This document shows, in pieces, positions 1 to 7,314 of a DNA stretch of 13,030 nucleotides; positions within the stretch are counted from its first letter, which is position 1; every line of letters begins with the position of its first letter. Below the pieces are notes generated by a model. The model had not been told where the DNA came from. It saw nothing but the letters and a program-made list of their open reading frames with translations, and ran no database searches. Position numbers and translations under genes: made by a program. Origin of the DNA: CAZDML01 sp964506645 (GTDB lineage Bacteria; Elusimicrobiota; Elusimicrobia; 2-01-FULL-59-12); NCBI GenBank assembly GCA_964506645.1, contig CAZDML010000055.1, forward strand, positions 1 to 13,030. The letters run 5' to 3'.

Positions 1-1
1 T

Positions 2-1195
2 GTGTCTGTCATTGATGAGCTTCCTGATATTTATCTTCTGCCACATCGAAGCCATTGGTTCGAGGATGTCAAGGCCCCTGCGCTGTTTATCTTAACAACG
101 ATGCTGGCCGCCTCCTCCATCGCCTGGAGCGGGGTGCCGGATCCAGTGGTGATGTTAGGAGGTGTCGCTGCGGTAGGTGCGCTGATAGCGTTACTTCACT
201 CCGGCCGACGGGCACGTCCGTTATGGGCTTTTACGGGGCCAATGCTGCGGTTGAGTAAGAGTAATGGAGAGAAAAATCTAAACCTTGTTGCGAGGATGAG
301 TGCAGAGAATGCAGGATCAGGGGATGCTCCCCTCCAATTTAATATTGATCCAACAAAGACTCTCGCTATTGAACTTGAAGATGGGGGCCGGCGGGAACTA
401 ATCGTTGCCCCTCTCGAATCATCTCGTTCCAGCAGGGATGATGTGTCGATTCTCAACCATCTACTGAATAGCCAATTGCAACAAGGAGAATACGCCTATG
501 TTGCTTTTCCAGAAAGCTCCGATGAATATCTACTCATTAAATACGGGAAGAATGAAGATATCGGAGATTCTGCGATTCGCGACATGCATCGAACAACTAT
601 TGCGCACGAGGTGCCTCTGAGAAATCGTCGCCTGGGTCAACTGAAGCCCCCGATACAATCTTCAGAGGACCCGCACGTCTTAGAGATATATTCTGTAGGT
701 CTGAATAAAGATTCCCAGGATCTTATGGTGCTCTTGCTGATGGCCGTATTAAATAAGAATCTCGTTGTAAGGAAATTCCCCCTGAAAAATTCGGTAGATA
801 TACGTCTTCTGAAAAATGTGACTGAGCCTACAGAAAAGTGGCGTTTGACTATTTCCAACACATTTCTTGCAGGTGTTGTGATGGTGCTAACTGCGGTGTC
901 CTCCATCGCCTGGAGCGGGATGCAGGATGGACGAACGCAAAATGCAGCGATAGTCCTTGCGATGGCTGCTGTCGTCTGGCTGATCGCGATTTTAGCGAAA
1001 CGAACGGATAAACAACGACTACAAGAGCGTCTACGCCAAACCTTGTCACAGGTAAACTGGAAAGTGCCCTCCAGGGATTCCCTTACTTCGGTATTTACAA
1101 TTCCCGCCTTCATTAAAGATCCGCTTTTGCGCCGCCGCATGGCGCAGCAGCAGGCCGCGCTCCTCTCCCGCGCCAAGATCCTCGCCGCTGCCTAA
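2..1195 (+). CDS. Membrane protein of unknown function with two similar TM hairpins (5' end uncertain)
   Basis: I do not recognise this protein. The frame is open from a GTG at base 2 to a TAA at 1193-1195 (397 residues). No upstream sequence is visible, so the true start and ribosome site cannot be judged and the gene may begin outside the window. Hydrophobic segments lie at about residues 25-43 and 47-67, and again at about 288-304 and 314-332. Between them is a polar region of about 220 residues, and the tail is basic and Gln/Arg-rich. The first helix of each pair ends in the same motif, SSIAWSG (residues 38-44 and 300-306), encoded by nearly identical DNA. This suggests a duplicated hairpin flanking a soluble domain, probably cytoplasmic given the Arg/Lys-rich flanks. 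It converges on the DUF4143 ATPase gene with about 60 bp between the stops and no clear terminator. Coding status is well supported by length and the hydrophobicity pattern; function is unknown. Confidence 0.75.
   Translation: MSVIDELPDIYLLPHRSHWFEDVKAPALFILTTMLAASSIAWSGVPDPVVMLGGVAAVGALIALLHSGRRARPLWAFTGPMLRLSKSNGEKNLNLVARMSAENAGSGDAPLQFNIDPTKTLAIELEDGGRRELIVAPLESSRSSRDDVSILNHLLNSQLQQGEYAYVAFPESSDEYLLIKYGKNEDIGDSAIRDMHRTTIAHEVPLRNRRLGQLKPPIQSSEDPHVLEIYSVGLNKDSQDLMVLLLMAVLNKNLVVRKFPLKNSVDIRLLKNVTEPTEKWRLTISNTFLAGVVMVLTAVSSIAWSGMQDGRTQNAAIVLAMAAVVWLIAILAKRTDKQRLQERLRQTLSQVNWKVPSRDSLTSVFTIPAFIKDPLLRRRMAQQQAALLSRAKILAAA
113..142 (+). repeat. 30-bp internal direct repeat, copy 1
   Basis: These 30 bases match 899-928 with two mismatches, and the first 21 bases are identical. 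Both copies lie in the same codon phase of the same gene and encode SSIAWSG at the end of a transmembrane helix, followed by VPD here and MQD in the second copy. Confidence 0.85.
899..928 (+). repeat. 30-bp internal direct repeat, copy 2
   Basis: Partner of the repeat at 113-142, with 28 of 30 bases identical. It lies 786 bp downstream in the same reading frame, at the end of the third predicted membrane helix. Confidence 0.85.
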
Positions 1196-1255
1196 TTTCT
1201 GTCACGCCACTCCCTGGAGCGCATAATCTTGCCCAGACAATACAATTCAATCCAC

Positions 1256-2422
1256 TTATTTCAGGAATGGGTGGGGGGAGTCTTTCCAGCGGGTGATCGT
1301 AACGTCTTGGTGGGTGAACGTTTCATTCCCTCCGTAAATTAAGCCAACACTCTTGCGGGAATTTTTTGTGATTTTAAGCCATTGCATGAGGCCCTGCAGC
1401 ATGTCCGCACGAAAGGTTTTCCCGGATTTGATCTCTATGGCGTTGGGGCGCCCGGCGTTTTCGATAACCAAATCGACTTCATGTCCTGTGTTGTCGCGCC
1501 AAAACGTGAGATCGGGTTCCCGTCCATGGTGCAGGTATTCTTTCAGATAGTCGTCGATGATCGCGCATTCAAACAGCGCGCCGCGGATGGGATGCAAGGC
1601 GAGATGGGACACCTGTTGTATCCCAAGAAGGTGAGCCGCCAATCCCGTATCGTAGAAATAGAGTTTGGATGATTTGATTAGCCTTTTTCCGAAGTTATTG
1701 TGGTAGGGGGCTAGAAGAAAAATCACATAACTTGTCTCTAGGATAGAGATCCAATGACCGGCCGTGACATGGGAAATGCCGCAATCGTTGGCCAGATCGG
1801 ATAAGTTCAACAATTGCCCCACCCGCGCGGCGCATAACTTCATAAATTTTCGAAATTGAAGAAGGTCTTTGACGTTAATCAATTGCCGGATATCGCGTTC
1901 CACATAGGTGCGTACATAATTCGAAAACCACGCAGAGGGTGTGAGAGCGCGGTCGTAAAGCGCGGGATACCCTCCGGCCAGAAGAAGTCCTTCGAGCGAC
2001 GCCGGTTTCTTTTTTGTGCCTTTAAGCTCTGCCCACGATAAGGGGAGGAGTTGCAGAAGTCCCACTCGGCCCGCCAAGCTTTGCGTTACCTTCGAAAGAA
2101 GCCCAAATTGTTGCGAGCCCGTTAATATAAATTGTCCCATCCGACGCTTTTCATCAACGATTCTTTGAAGGTAAGAAAAGAGCTCGGGCGCGCGCTGGAC
2201 TTCATCGAAAATAGCCCCTGAAGCATAATTTTCGAGAAACCCCCGCGGGTCTTCTGAGGCACGCTCGCGTGTGTCAATATCTTCCAGCGTGACGTACGGT
2301 TTTTTGGGGAAAAGAGCGCGGGCGAGCGTTGTTTTCCCTGATTGGCGGGGACCCGTGATGGCCAGTACCGGAAAGCCCCGGGCCAGGCGTCGGGCTGCTT
2401 TTGCGGCAGTTCGAGGAATCAT
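1256..2422 (-). CDS. AAA_14 / DUF4143 family ATP-binding protein
   Basis: This is a P-loop ATPase of the widespread AAA_14 plus DUF4143 type, whose cellular role is poorly defined. Numbered from the ATG at 2422 (388 residues), Walker A is GPRQSGKTT (24-32), Walker B is AIFDEVQ (about 70-76) and a sensor-like strand is ILTGSQ (99-104). The C-terminal half carries the DUF4143 hallmarks YDTGLAAHLLG and WRDNTGHEVDLVIE, then AIEIKSGK. The last two resemble a PD-(D/E)xK nuclease core (D...EIK). The frame can be extended to a TTG at 2458, but I chose the ATG at 2422 because a good promoter lies inside that extension, with its -10 ending 8 bases before the ATG. Neither start has a clear Shine-Dalgarno. 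The gene is monocistronic, diverges from the GH18 fusion gene and converges on the gene to its left. Such ATPases are often scattered accessory genes, so a link to the polysaccharide genes is not implied. Confidence 0.93.
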   Translation of the reverse strand: MIPRTAAKAARRLARGFPVLAITGPRQSGKTTLARALFPKKPYVTLEDIDTRERASEDPRGFLENYASGAIFDEVQRAPELFSYLQRIVDEKRRMGQFILTGSQQFGLLSKVTQSLAGRVGLLQLLPLSWAELKGTKKKPASLEGLLLAGGYPALYDRALTPSAWFSNYVRTYVERDIRQLINVKDLLQFRKFMKLCAARVGQLLNLSDLANDCGISHVTAGHWISILETSYVIFLLAPYHNNFGKRLIKSSKLYFYDTGLAAHLLGIQQVSHLALHPIRGALFECAIIDDYLKEYLHHGREPDLTFWRDNTGHEVDLVIENAGRPNAIEIKSGKTFRADMLQGLMQWLKITKNSRKSVGLIYGGNETFTHQDVTITRWKDSPHPFLK

Positions 2423-2429
2423 GCACAAG

Positions 2430-2458
2430 AGTTTACACATTGAAAGAGCAACTTTCAA
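2430..2458 (-). promoter_or_regulatory. Sigma70-like promoter of the DUF4143 ATPase gene
   Basis: On the minus strand a -35 box TTGAAA (2453-2458, 5 of 6 to consensus) and a -10 box TAAACT (2430-2435, 4 of 6) are separated by exactly 17 bp. Transcription would start at about 2422-2424, on or just before the ATG at 2422, which predicts a leaderless mRNA. Both boxes lie within the palindrome at 2432-2466. Assignment is by eye. Confidence 0.5.
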
Positions 2459-2466
2459 TATGTAAA
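2432..2466. repeat. Large palindrome: 15-bp arms, 5-bp centre
   Basis: The left arm TTTACACATTGAAAG (2432-2446) and right arm CTTTCAATATGTAAA (2452-2466) are reverse complements except at one position, around the centre AGCAA. Because of the symmetry, TTGAAA plus a 17-bp spacer plus a TAAA-starting hexamer occurs on both strands (plus strand: 2440-2445 and 2463-2468). It could serve as a divergent promoter and an operator at once. The two genes it would serve are the ATPase on the left and the GH18 fusion on the right. Confidence 0.8.
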
Positions 2467-2516
2467 TATTGGCTCATTGACTTGCCCTCTCGGGATGAAA
2501 CTACTTTAATTCATGC

Positions 2517-4199
2517 ATGCGACTCTTATTTCTGGGCGAAGGCGATCTCTCCGGGCCGGCGCGGTACCTTGCGGCGATATTGACCTATGCGGGGATTTCA
2601 TTTGATCACCGGGGGGATCGGCAGCCGATCCCTACCTCCTGGCTTTCTCGCCCCTACGACAGCATCCTCCTTTCCGATTATCGGCATGCCAGTTTTTCAA
2701 AAAAGACGGAAAACTGGGTGGTGAACCGTGTCCATGCGGGCACGGGACTTCTCATGATTGGAGGTTGGGCGTCATTTACGGGCCTTGTGGGACGCTACGG
2801 GGGAACCGCGATTGAGAAGCTACTCCCCGTTTCCTGCCTGAGGCCGGACGATCGCGTGAATCGTGCGAGTGTGGTCGATGCGCCTGGGCGCCCGCTTATT
2901 TGCGGCTATCATCGGGTAAAATTGAAGCCGGGGTCCAAGGTACGGCTTTCTCACCGGGATCTGACGTTTAAGCAGGGCCAACCGCGTATGGGCCTACCGA
3001 AACCTTTGTGGGTGACAGGCCAAGCTGGGCGGGGCCGAACCGCGGCTTTTCTTACGGATTGTGCGCCGCATTGGGCGGGGAGCCTTGTCGATTGGGGCCG
3101 ACGTCGCATAACGGTGGAGGTAGCAAAGAACGTGCGAGTGGAAACAGGCGATAGGTTTCTCCAGTTTTTTACAAAACTCATCCGCTGGACAGCCCGCGGC
3201 GCTGCATTGCTTGTGCTGCTGAGTGCTTTCACGAGATCGGCAGCGGCTCGTACGGACCTTTCCGCAAATCCTGACTTTTTCTTAAGTGGCTGGATGCCCT
3301 ATTGGGATACGACCCGTGCAGAAAAAGTGGTCGATCTTTATGGACAACAACTTCATGAAATCTGCGTCTTCGGGTATCAGTTCCGTGAAGATGGAACGGT
3401 GGTGCCTGCAGACCCCTGGGTGAAGCGGCAAGTCAAACATCTCAAATCTCTGCCCTCCAAAGCGACCCCGCCGCGGATTTTGATCACGGTCGTTAACGAT
3501 CTCTCCGATAAGATGAAGGATCCCGACATTGTGCACCGCGTCTTGTCGAATAATGTGGCCCGTAAGTTGCACATCCGGCAGTTGGTGGCCATTGCCAAAG
3601 AGGCCGATGGTCTGGAAATTGATTATGAAAAAGTCCGGGAGAGCGATCGCGCTGCCTTCACCAAGTTTATTCAGGAGTTATCTGCGGAGCTGCATGCCAA
3701 CCGCTTATGGCTGACGGTCGTGGTTGAGCCGAAAACAAAGCCGGAGGGGGGAATTGATTGGACGGCGATCGGGGCGGCCGCTGATGAGGTCAAGATTATG
3801 GCGTATTACTATCACTACCCCGGCGGAGATCCCGGACCGACAGCAACAGTTGCGAATTTAGAAGCCCAGGTGGCCTATGCCATCACTGAAGTTCCCAAGC
3901 AAAAACTATCCATTGCTCTGAGTCTTTACGGACATTCCTGGCCGCAGGGGGGTACCGGCTCCCAAGTCGACCCTGCGCAGGCGCTAGACCTTGCCAGACG
4001 ATTTCATGCTAAAGTTGAGCGCGACCGGGACAGCCAGTGTCAGCATTTTCTGTATATGGATCCGAAGGGATTTTTACGTGATGTGTGGATGGAAGATGCA
4101 ACGAGTATCCGCGTGAAGATCGAGGCGCTTGCACGTTTGGGGATACCGCGCGTAAGTCTCTGGCATCTGGGTGCGGCCGAGAAAATTTTTAAAGAGTAG
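2517..4199 (+). CDS. GATase1-like domain fused via one TM helix to a GH18 glycoside hydrolase
   Basis: The protein has 560 residues. Residues 1-225 resemble the cytoplasmic glutamine-amidotransferase-like domain of COG5426-type proteins: strand RLLFLGEGD, then ILLSDYR, LLMIGGWASF (78-87) and TAAFLTDCAPHW. The usual nucleophile-elbow Cys (GxCxG) is absent, so amidotransferase activity is doubtful. A short hydrophobic helix (about 228-244) with basic residues before it and an AAAR end looks like a membrane anchor or internal signal. Residues 255-560 are a GH18 domain of the YaaH type: DGLEIDYE (364-371, putative catalytic Glu371), MAYYYH (428-433) and the C-terminal VSLWHLG. The predicted topology puts the first domain in the cytoplasm and the hydrolase in the periplasm. 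The gene converges on the exopolysaccharide operon with 2 bp between stops, so a role in trimming that polymer is a reasonable inference. The start is the ATG at 2517, which opens the first beta strand directly; no strong Shine-Dalgarno precedes it. Confidence 0.88.
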   Translation: MRLLFLGEGDLSGPARYLAAILTYAGISFDHRGDRQPIPTSWLSRPYDSILLSDYRHASFSKKTENWVVNRVHAGTGLLMIGGWASFTGLVGRYGGTAIEKLLPVSCLRPDDRVNRASVVDAPGRPLICGYHRVKLKPGSKVRLSHRDLTFKQGQPRMGLPKPLWVTGQAGRGRTAAFLTDCAPHWAGSLVDWGRRRITVEVAKNVRVETGDRFLQFFTKLIRWTARGAALLVLLSAFTRSAAARTDLSANPDFFLSGWMPYWDTTRAEKVVDLYGQQLHEICVFGYQFREDGTVVPADPWVKRQVKHLKSLPSKATPPRILITVVNDLSDKMKDPDIVHRVLSNNVARKLHIRQLVAIAKEADGLEIDYEKVRESDRAAFTKFIQELSAELHANRLWLTVVVEPKTKPEGGIDWTAIGAAADEVKIMAYYYHYPGGDPGPTATVANLEAQVAYAITEVPKQKLSIALSLYGHSWPQGGTGSQVDPAQALDLARRFHAKVERDRDSQCQHFLYMDPKGFLRDVWMEDATSIRVKIEALARLGIPRVSLWHLGAAEKIFKE

Positions 4200-4201
4200 G
4201 T

Positions 4202-7200
4202 CTAGAACCGGTACAGCAGGTTTAAGACAAAATTCCGTCGGTTGTACGTAGGAGTTGTCGTTAACCCAAACGCCGGAGTCACTTCCAGACGATCCTGCCA
4301 GCGCACCGTAAATCCCGCTTCCATATCGTGAACGAATTCCGCTTTCGTGCTTCGTTCGCTACCAAACCCTGGTAAATAGCGTGCATAGGCGCGGAACGGT
4401 CGAGTCCGGTCGGTGGAGTATTCTGCACCGATTTGGTTGACGAGCAGCGTTTGCGGGCTGTAATAGTTGGTGCTGACACTGTTCATGTTGTCATAGGTGA
4501 AGCGATAGACGGTACGGATGTTGTAGTTTTCCAATAGACGCTGAGAGACCTGGAATTCGCCCGAAAAGCGGTTGTTTCCATCGGATAAGTCTGCGGCAAA
4601 CCCTTTGCCGGACACGCGTGTCCAATTCTCCATGTCCTGCCACATGAGCCATAGCCGGCCGTAGTTTTGGATCACGTTATTATTCATGGCCAGAGCGGTT
4701 TCATAAATGGCTCGCCCGCCTTCCACTTCAGTCGTAAAGTCGTCGGTCCAGCGTGAGTGCAGTCGTCCGAACGCAGAATAGGTGCTGTCGACCTGCTCGT
4801 TAAAGGTGTGCCAGAGGGCCTGTCCGGTAAAGGAATGATAGAGACCTAGTTTCTGCACGATGCCTAACCCGCCAAAGTTATCGGTAATGGTTGAGCTGTT
4901 CTGTTCTTCGGCACTGGTGTACCCGTGGTGGAGTTGAATACGCGTGATTCCGCTGGAGCGCAGTTCGAGATCCTGATTAAAGCGGAATGCGGAGCGGTCT
5001 TTGCTGTCTTCCATGTATTCAAAGGTCGGCGACCAGACCATGCGACGTTGGGCATGCACGGCATCAAGCAGTCTCTGGGTGTTGGGGTCGGGGTTTATTT
5101 CATAGCTGCGTTGAGCCAAGTGTTCGGCCTTCTTGAGATCGCCCGAAGACAGACGGATACGTGCTTCGTCGGCTAAGAGGACAGCAGTCGAGGCACCGCT
5201 TTTACGTACTTGTCCAAACCATTCGTAGGCTTCGTGAAACCGTTCATCCCACGCTGCCTGGCTGAGCAGTCTGCGGTACATGAGTGTTTTGGGCTCATGG
5301 TCAATCAGAAAGCGGACGAGTTGTTCACCGGACCAATTTTGCTTCGGCTCGATACGGTTGGAAAGCATCGGGTCTTGTGTTTTGACATTCATTCCGTTGT
5401 GGGTCTGGCGGAAACAGGTACCAAAAAAGCGCCGCGCCATTCCAAGATTGAGGGGCGCTGCATCGGGAGAATTGGGAACGCCGTCTTGACCAAATTCACC
5501 TTCCGGGAAGGCGTAGACGATGGGAGAATGTCCAAGGTTGTCCAGAATTTTCTTCTTTACACTGCGGTGATCGCTGGCAATGCGTTCCGCCCATTCCGTA
5601 GGCTCTTCCAAGCGTTTTTCTTTTTCCTTCCATTGTCGGTTTGCTAAAAAAAGTTCGCGATGGCCTTCAAAGTCGACGGGAACAGTCTGGTGGGCCTGGT
5701 CCCCGTGCGCTTGAATTTCCCAGCGTCCTGTATTGCGATATTGATTGAGAAGGCCCCAGTTGGCATACCCGGGGAGGTTGCGTTCCACGTTGGCCATAAT
5801 CGCAAACATTGTGGCTTTCATGCCGTACTTTTCCAGAACAGGGTCGGCAAAACGGAAGCTGTCGAGGCGACCATCGTCAAAGGTAATCACGATGGGTTTG
5901 TTCGGCAGTTCATGTTGCCAGCGGATCCAGCCGTCGAGTTGTTCAGTGGTAATTGGGGTATAGCCGGATTTATGCAAGGCTTCAATCTGGCCTTCAAATA
6001 TTTTTGTTGTCATGTGAACAGAATAGGCCAAGAGAGCATCCCGTGTGAGCGGTGTGAGGCCGTGATAAAGCAAAACGGGGACGGCCGGCTCGGGATTTTC
6101 TTTGATCCAGTCGATCATCATGTGTTTGCTTTCCATGGGATGGCCGCTTTCATAGACATAGGAAGCTTCTTGAAGAAGCAGATGAGGACTGGTGGGATCG
6201 AGTTCACGAGCTTGGCGGATGATCCGTAGCGCTTGAACTGTTTTATGCTGCCCCGCAAGGACTTCGGCCAAGCCTTCCATGGCTCGGAAGGACCAGGGAT
6301 TGAGTTTCAAAATGCGTTCATAGACTTTGATAGCGTCGTTAGGTTTTTTGAGTTCGATAAGGGCGTAGGCTTTTAAGAAGAGCGCCTCAGAGTTTGTTGG
6401 GTTTACGTTGAGCAGCCGGTTGGCTGTACGCAAACACTTCGGGAAATCCTTAATGCGATCGTAGGCATCAGCCAACTTCAGGAGACGGGGTTCTTCTTCT
6501 ACTACAAATTCCGAGAGATGACTTTCAAGCAATTTCGTAACGCTTGCATAGTCTTCGCGGGCGATCGCTTCGTCTGTTAAGAAATCGAGAGCTGGCCAGT
6601 AGCCGGGATTGGTGCTGATAATGGAATGCAGCTTGTCGAGCGCCTTGTCCCATTGACCGTCATAGTAAAGGGATTTCGCTGCCTGGAACTGCAACGCAAG
6701 ATTTTCGGGAAATCGACGAGCGGCACTGGACCAGGTCGCCGCTGCTTGACCATAGAGTCCTTGGCGAAATTGAGCTTCACCCAGGCGGGTGTAGGCATCC
6801 GGGCGTCCGCCCAGATTTTTGTCGACTTCCTGAAGTTCTTCAATCGAGGCCTGATAGTTGCGGGCTTCCAGATGCAACCGACCGACAAGGTTGCGTAGTT
6901 CGGGATCATTCGGGACCAACGCCAGGCTTTTCTGGAACGCTTCCAGCGCTTGTTCTTTGTGGCCTGCCGAGAGTTCCGAACGTCCGAGAAGGTTCCAGGC
7001 TTCCACATCGTTGCGTGCCAATTCGGTGACGCGCCGGGCGATCTGCGCGGTTTCGCTGTAGCGCTTCGCGCGCCAGAGTGCCCACATGTAGTCTTTGAGG
7101 GTGTCGACATCTTTGGGTTGGAGAAGAACGATTTGGCGGTAGACGTCACAGGCTTCATCAAAATTTCCAGCGCGAATAAGACTGGTGGCTTGTTCTCTCA

Positions 7201-7306
7201 GCCGGGAAGTTTCATCGGGTCCTGCAATAGCTCCTGTAGGAAGAAGCAGGACAAGGCATAAGAGGATAGAGATGCTTGGCGAAAAAAGACGAGTGATATT
7301 TTTCAT
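4202..7306 (-). CDS. TPR / CE4 polysaccharide deacetylase / outer-membrane beta-barrel fusion (PgaA+PgaB-like)
   Basis: The protein has 1034 residues. A signal peptide (about 1-29, ending AIAG) precedes roughly nine or ten TPR units (about 30-400), which in PgaA-like exporters bind the polymer in the periplasm. A CE4/NodB deacetylase domain follows (about 408-665): LLYHG (412-416), TFDDG (475-479, with the metal/catalytic Asp pair) and HGDQAH (534-539). The six-residue HxxxxH spacing recalls PgaB. YAFPEGEFG (598-606) resembles motif 3. A short helical stretch (about 670-750) leads to a region of alternating aromatic and polar strands (about 755-1034) ending LLYRF, a typical outer-membrane barrel end. 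The likely role is deacetylation of a beta-linked GlcNAc-type polymer coupled to export. PgaA normally has only TPR plus barrel, and PgaB is a separate lipoprotein, so the deacetylase appears inserted between TPR and barrel. It is the last gene of the operon, starting 8 bp after the preceding stop; no clear Shine-Dalgarno. Confidence 0.9.
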   Translation of the reverse strand: MKNITRLFSPSISILLCLVLLLPTGAIAGPDETSRLREQATSLIRAGNFDEACDVYRQIVLLQPKDVDTLKDYMWALWRAKRYSETAQIARRVTELARNDVEAWNLLGRSELSAGHKEQALEAFQKSLALVPNDPELRNLVGRLHLEARNYQASIEELQEVDKNLGGRPDAYTRLGEAQFRQGLYGQAAATWSSAARRFPENLALQFQAAKSLYYDGQWDKALDKLHSIISTNPGYWPALDFLTDEAIAREDYASVTKLLESHLSEFVVEEEPRLLKLADAYDRIKDFPKCLRTANRLLNVNPTNSEALFLKAYALIELKKPNDAIKVYERILKLNPWSFRAMEGLAEVLAGQHKTVQALRIIRQARELDPTSPHLLLQEASYVYESGHPMESKHMMIDWIKENPEPAVPVLLYHGLTPLTRDALLAYSVHMTTKIFEGQIEALHKSGYTPITTEQLDGWIRWQHELPNKPIVITFDDGRLDSFRFADPVLEKYGMKATMFAIMANVERNLPGYANWGLLNQYRNTGRWEIQAHGDQAHQTVPVDFEGHRELFLANRQWKEKEKRLEEPTEWAERIASDHRSVKKKILDNLGHSPIVYAFPEGEFGQDGVPNSPDAAPLNLGMARRFFGTCFRQTHNGMNVKTQDPMLSNRIEPKQNWSGEQLVRFLIDHEPKTLMYRRLLSQAAWDERFHEAYEWFGQVRKSGASTAVLLADEARIRLSSGDLKKAEHLAQRSYEINPDPNTQRLLDAVHAQRRMVWSPTFEYMEDSKDRSAFRFNQDLELRSSGITRIQLHHGYTSAEEQNSSTITDNFGGLGIVQKLGLYHSFTGQALWHTFNEQVDSTYSAFGRLHSRWTDDFTTEVEGGRAIYETALAMNNNVIQNYGRLWLMWQDMENWTRVSGKGFAADLSDGNNRFSGEFQVSQRLLENYNIRTVYRFTYDNMNSVSTNYYSPQTLLVNQIGAEYSTDRTRPFRAYARYLPGFGSERSTKAEFVHDMEAGFTVRWQDRLEVTPAFGLTTTPTYNRRNFVLNLLYRF

Positions 7307-7314
7307 AGGGGTTT

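Noticed and set aside
1196..1255. Terminator hairpin between the two convergent genes at the left
   Set aside because: Only CTCCCTGGAG with 4-bp arms and a 2-base loop is present, with no T-run.
2423..2458. TTG start at 2458 for the DUF4143 ATPase
   Set aside because: It would put the promoter boxes and palindrome inside the coding region. It also adds 12 residues ahead of the usual N-terminus and has no Shine-Dalgarno.
3122..3240. Internal start (GTG preceded by GGAGG) giving a separate secreted GH18 protein
   Set aside because: GGAGG to GTG spacing is 11 bases and the GATase-like domain runs in frame to the helix without interruption, so a fusion is simpler. It is kept as an alternative in the fusion finding.
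5210..6229. Plus-strand ORFs at 5210-5647 and 5660-6229
   Set aside because: They lie opposite the exporter fusion gene, whose minus-strand frame has clear TPR and deacetylase motifs. The plus-strand translations have no recognisable domain.
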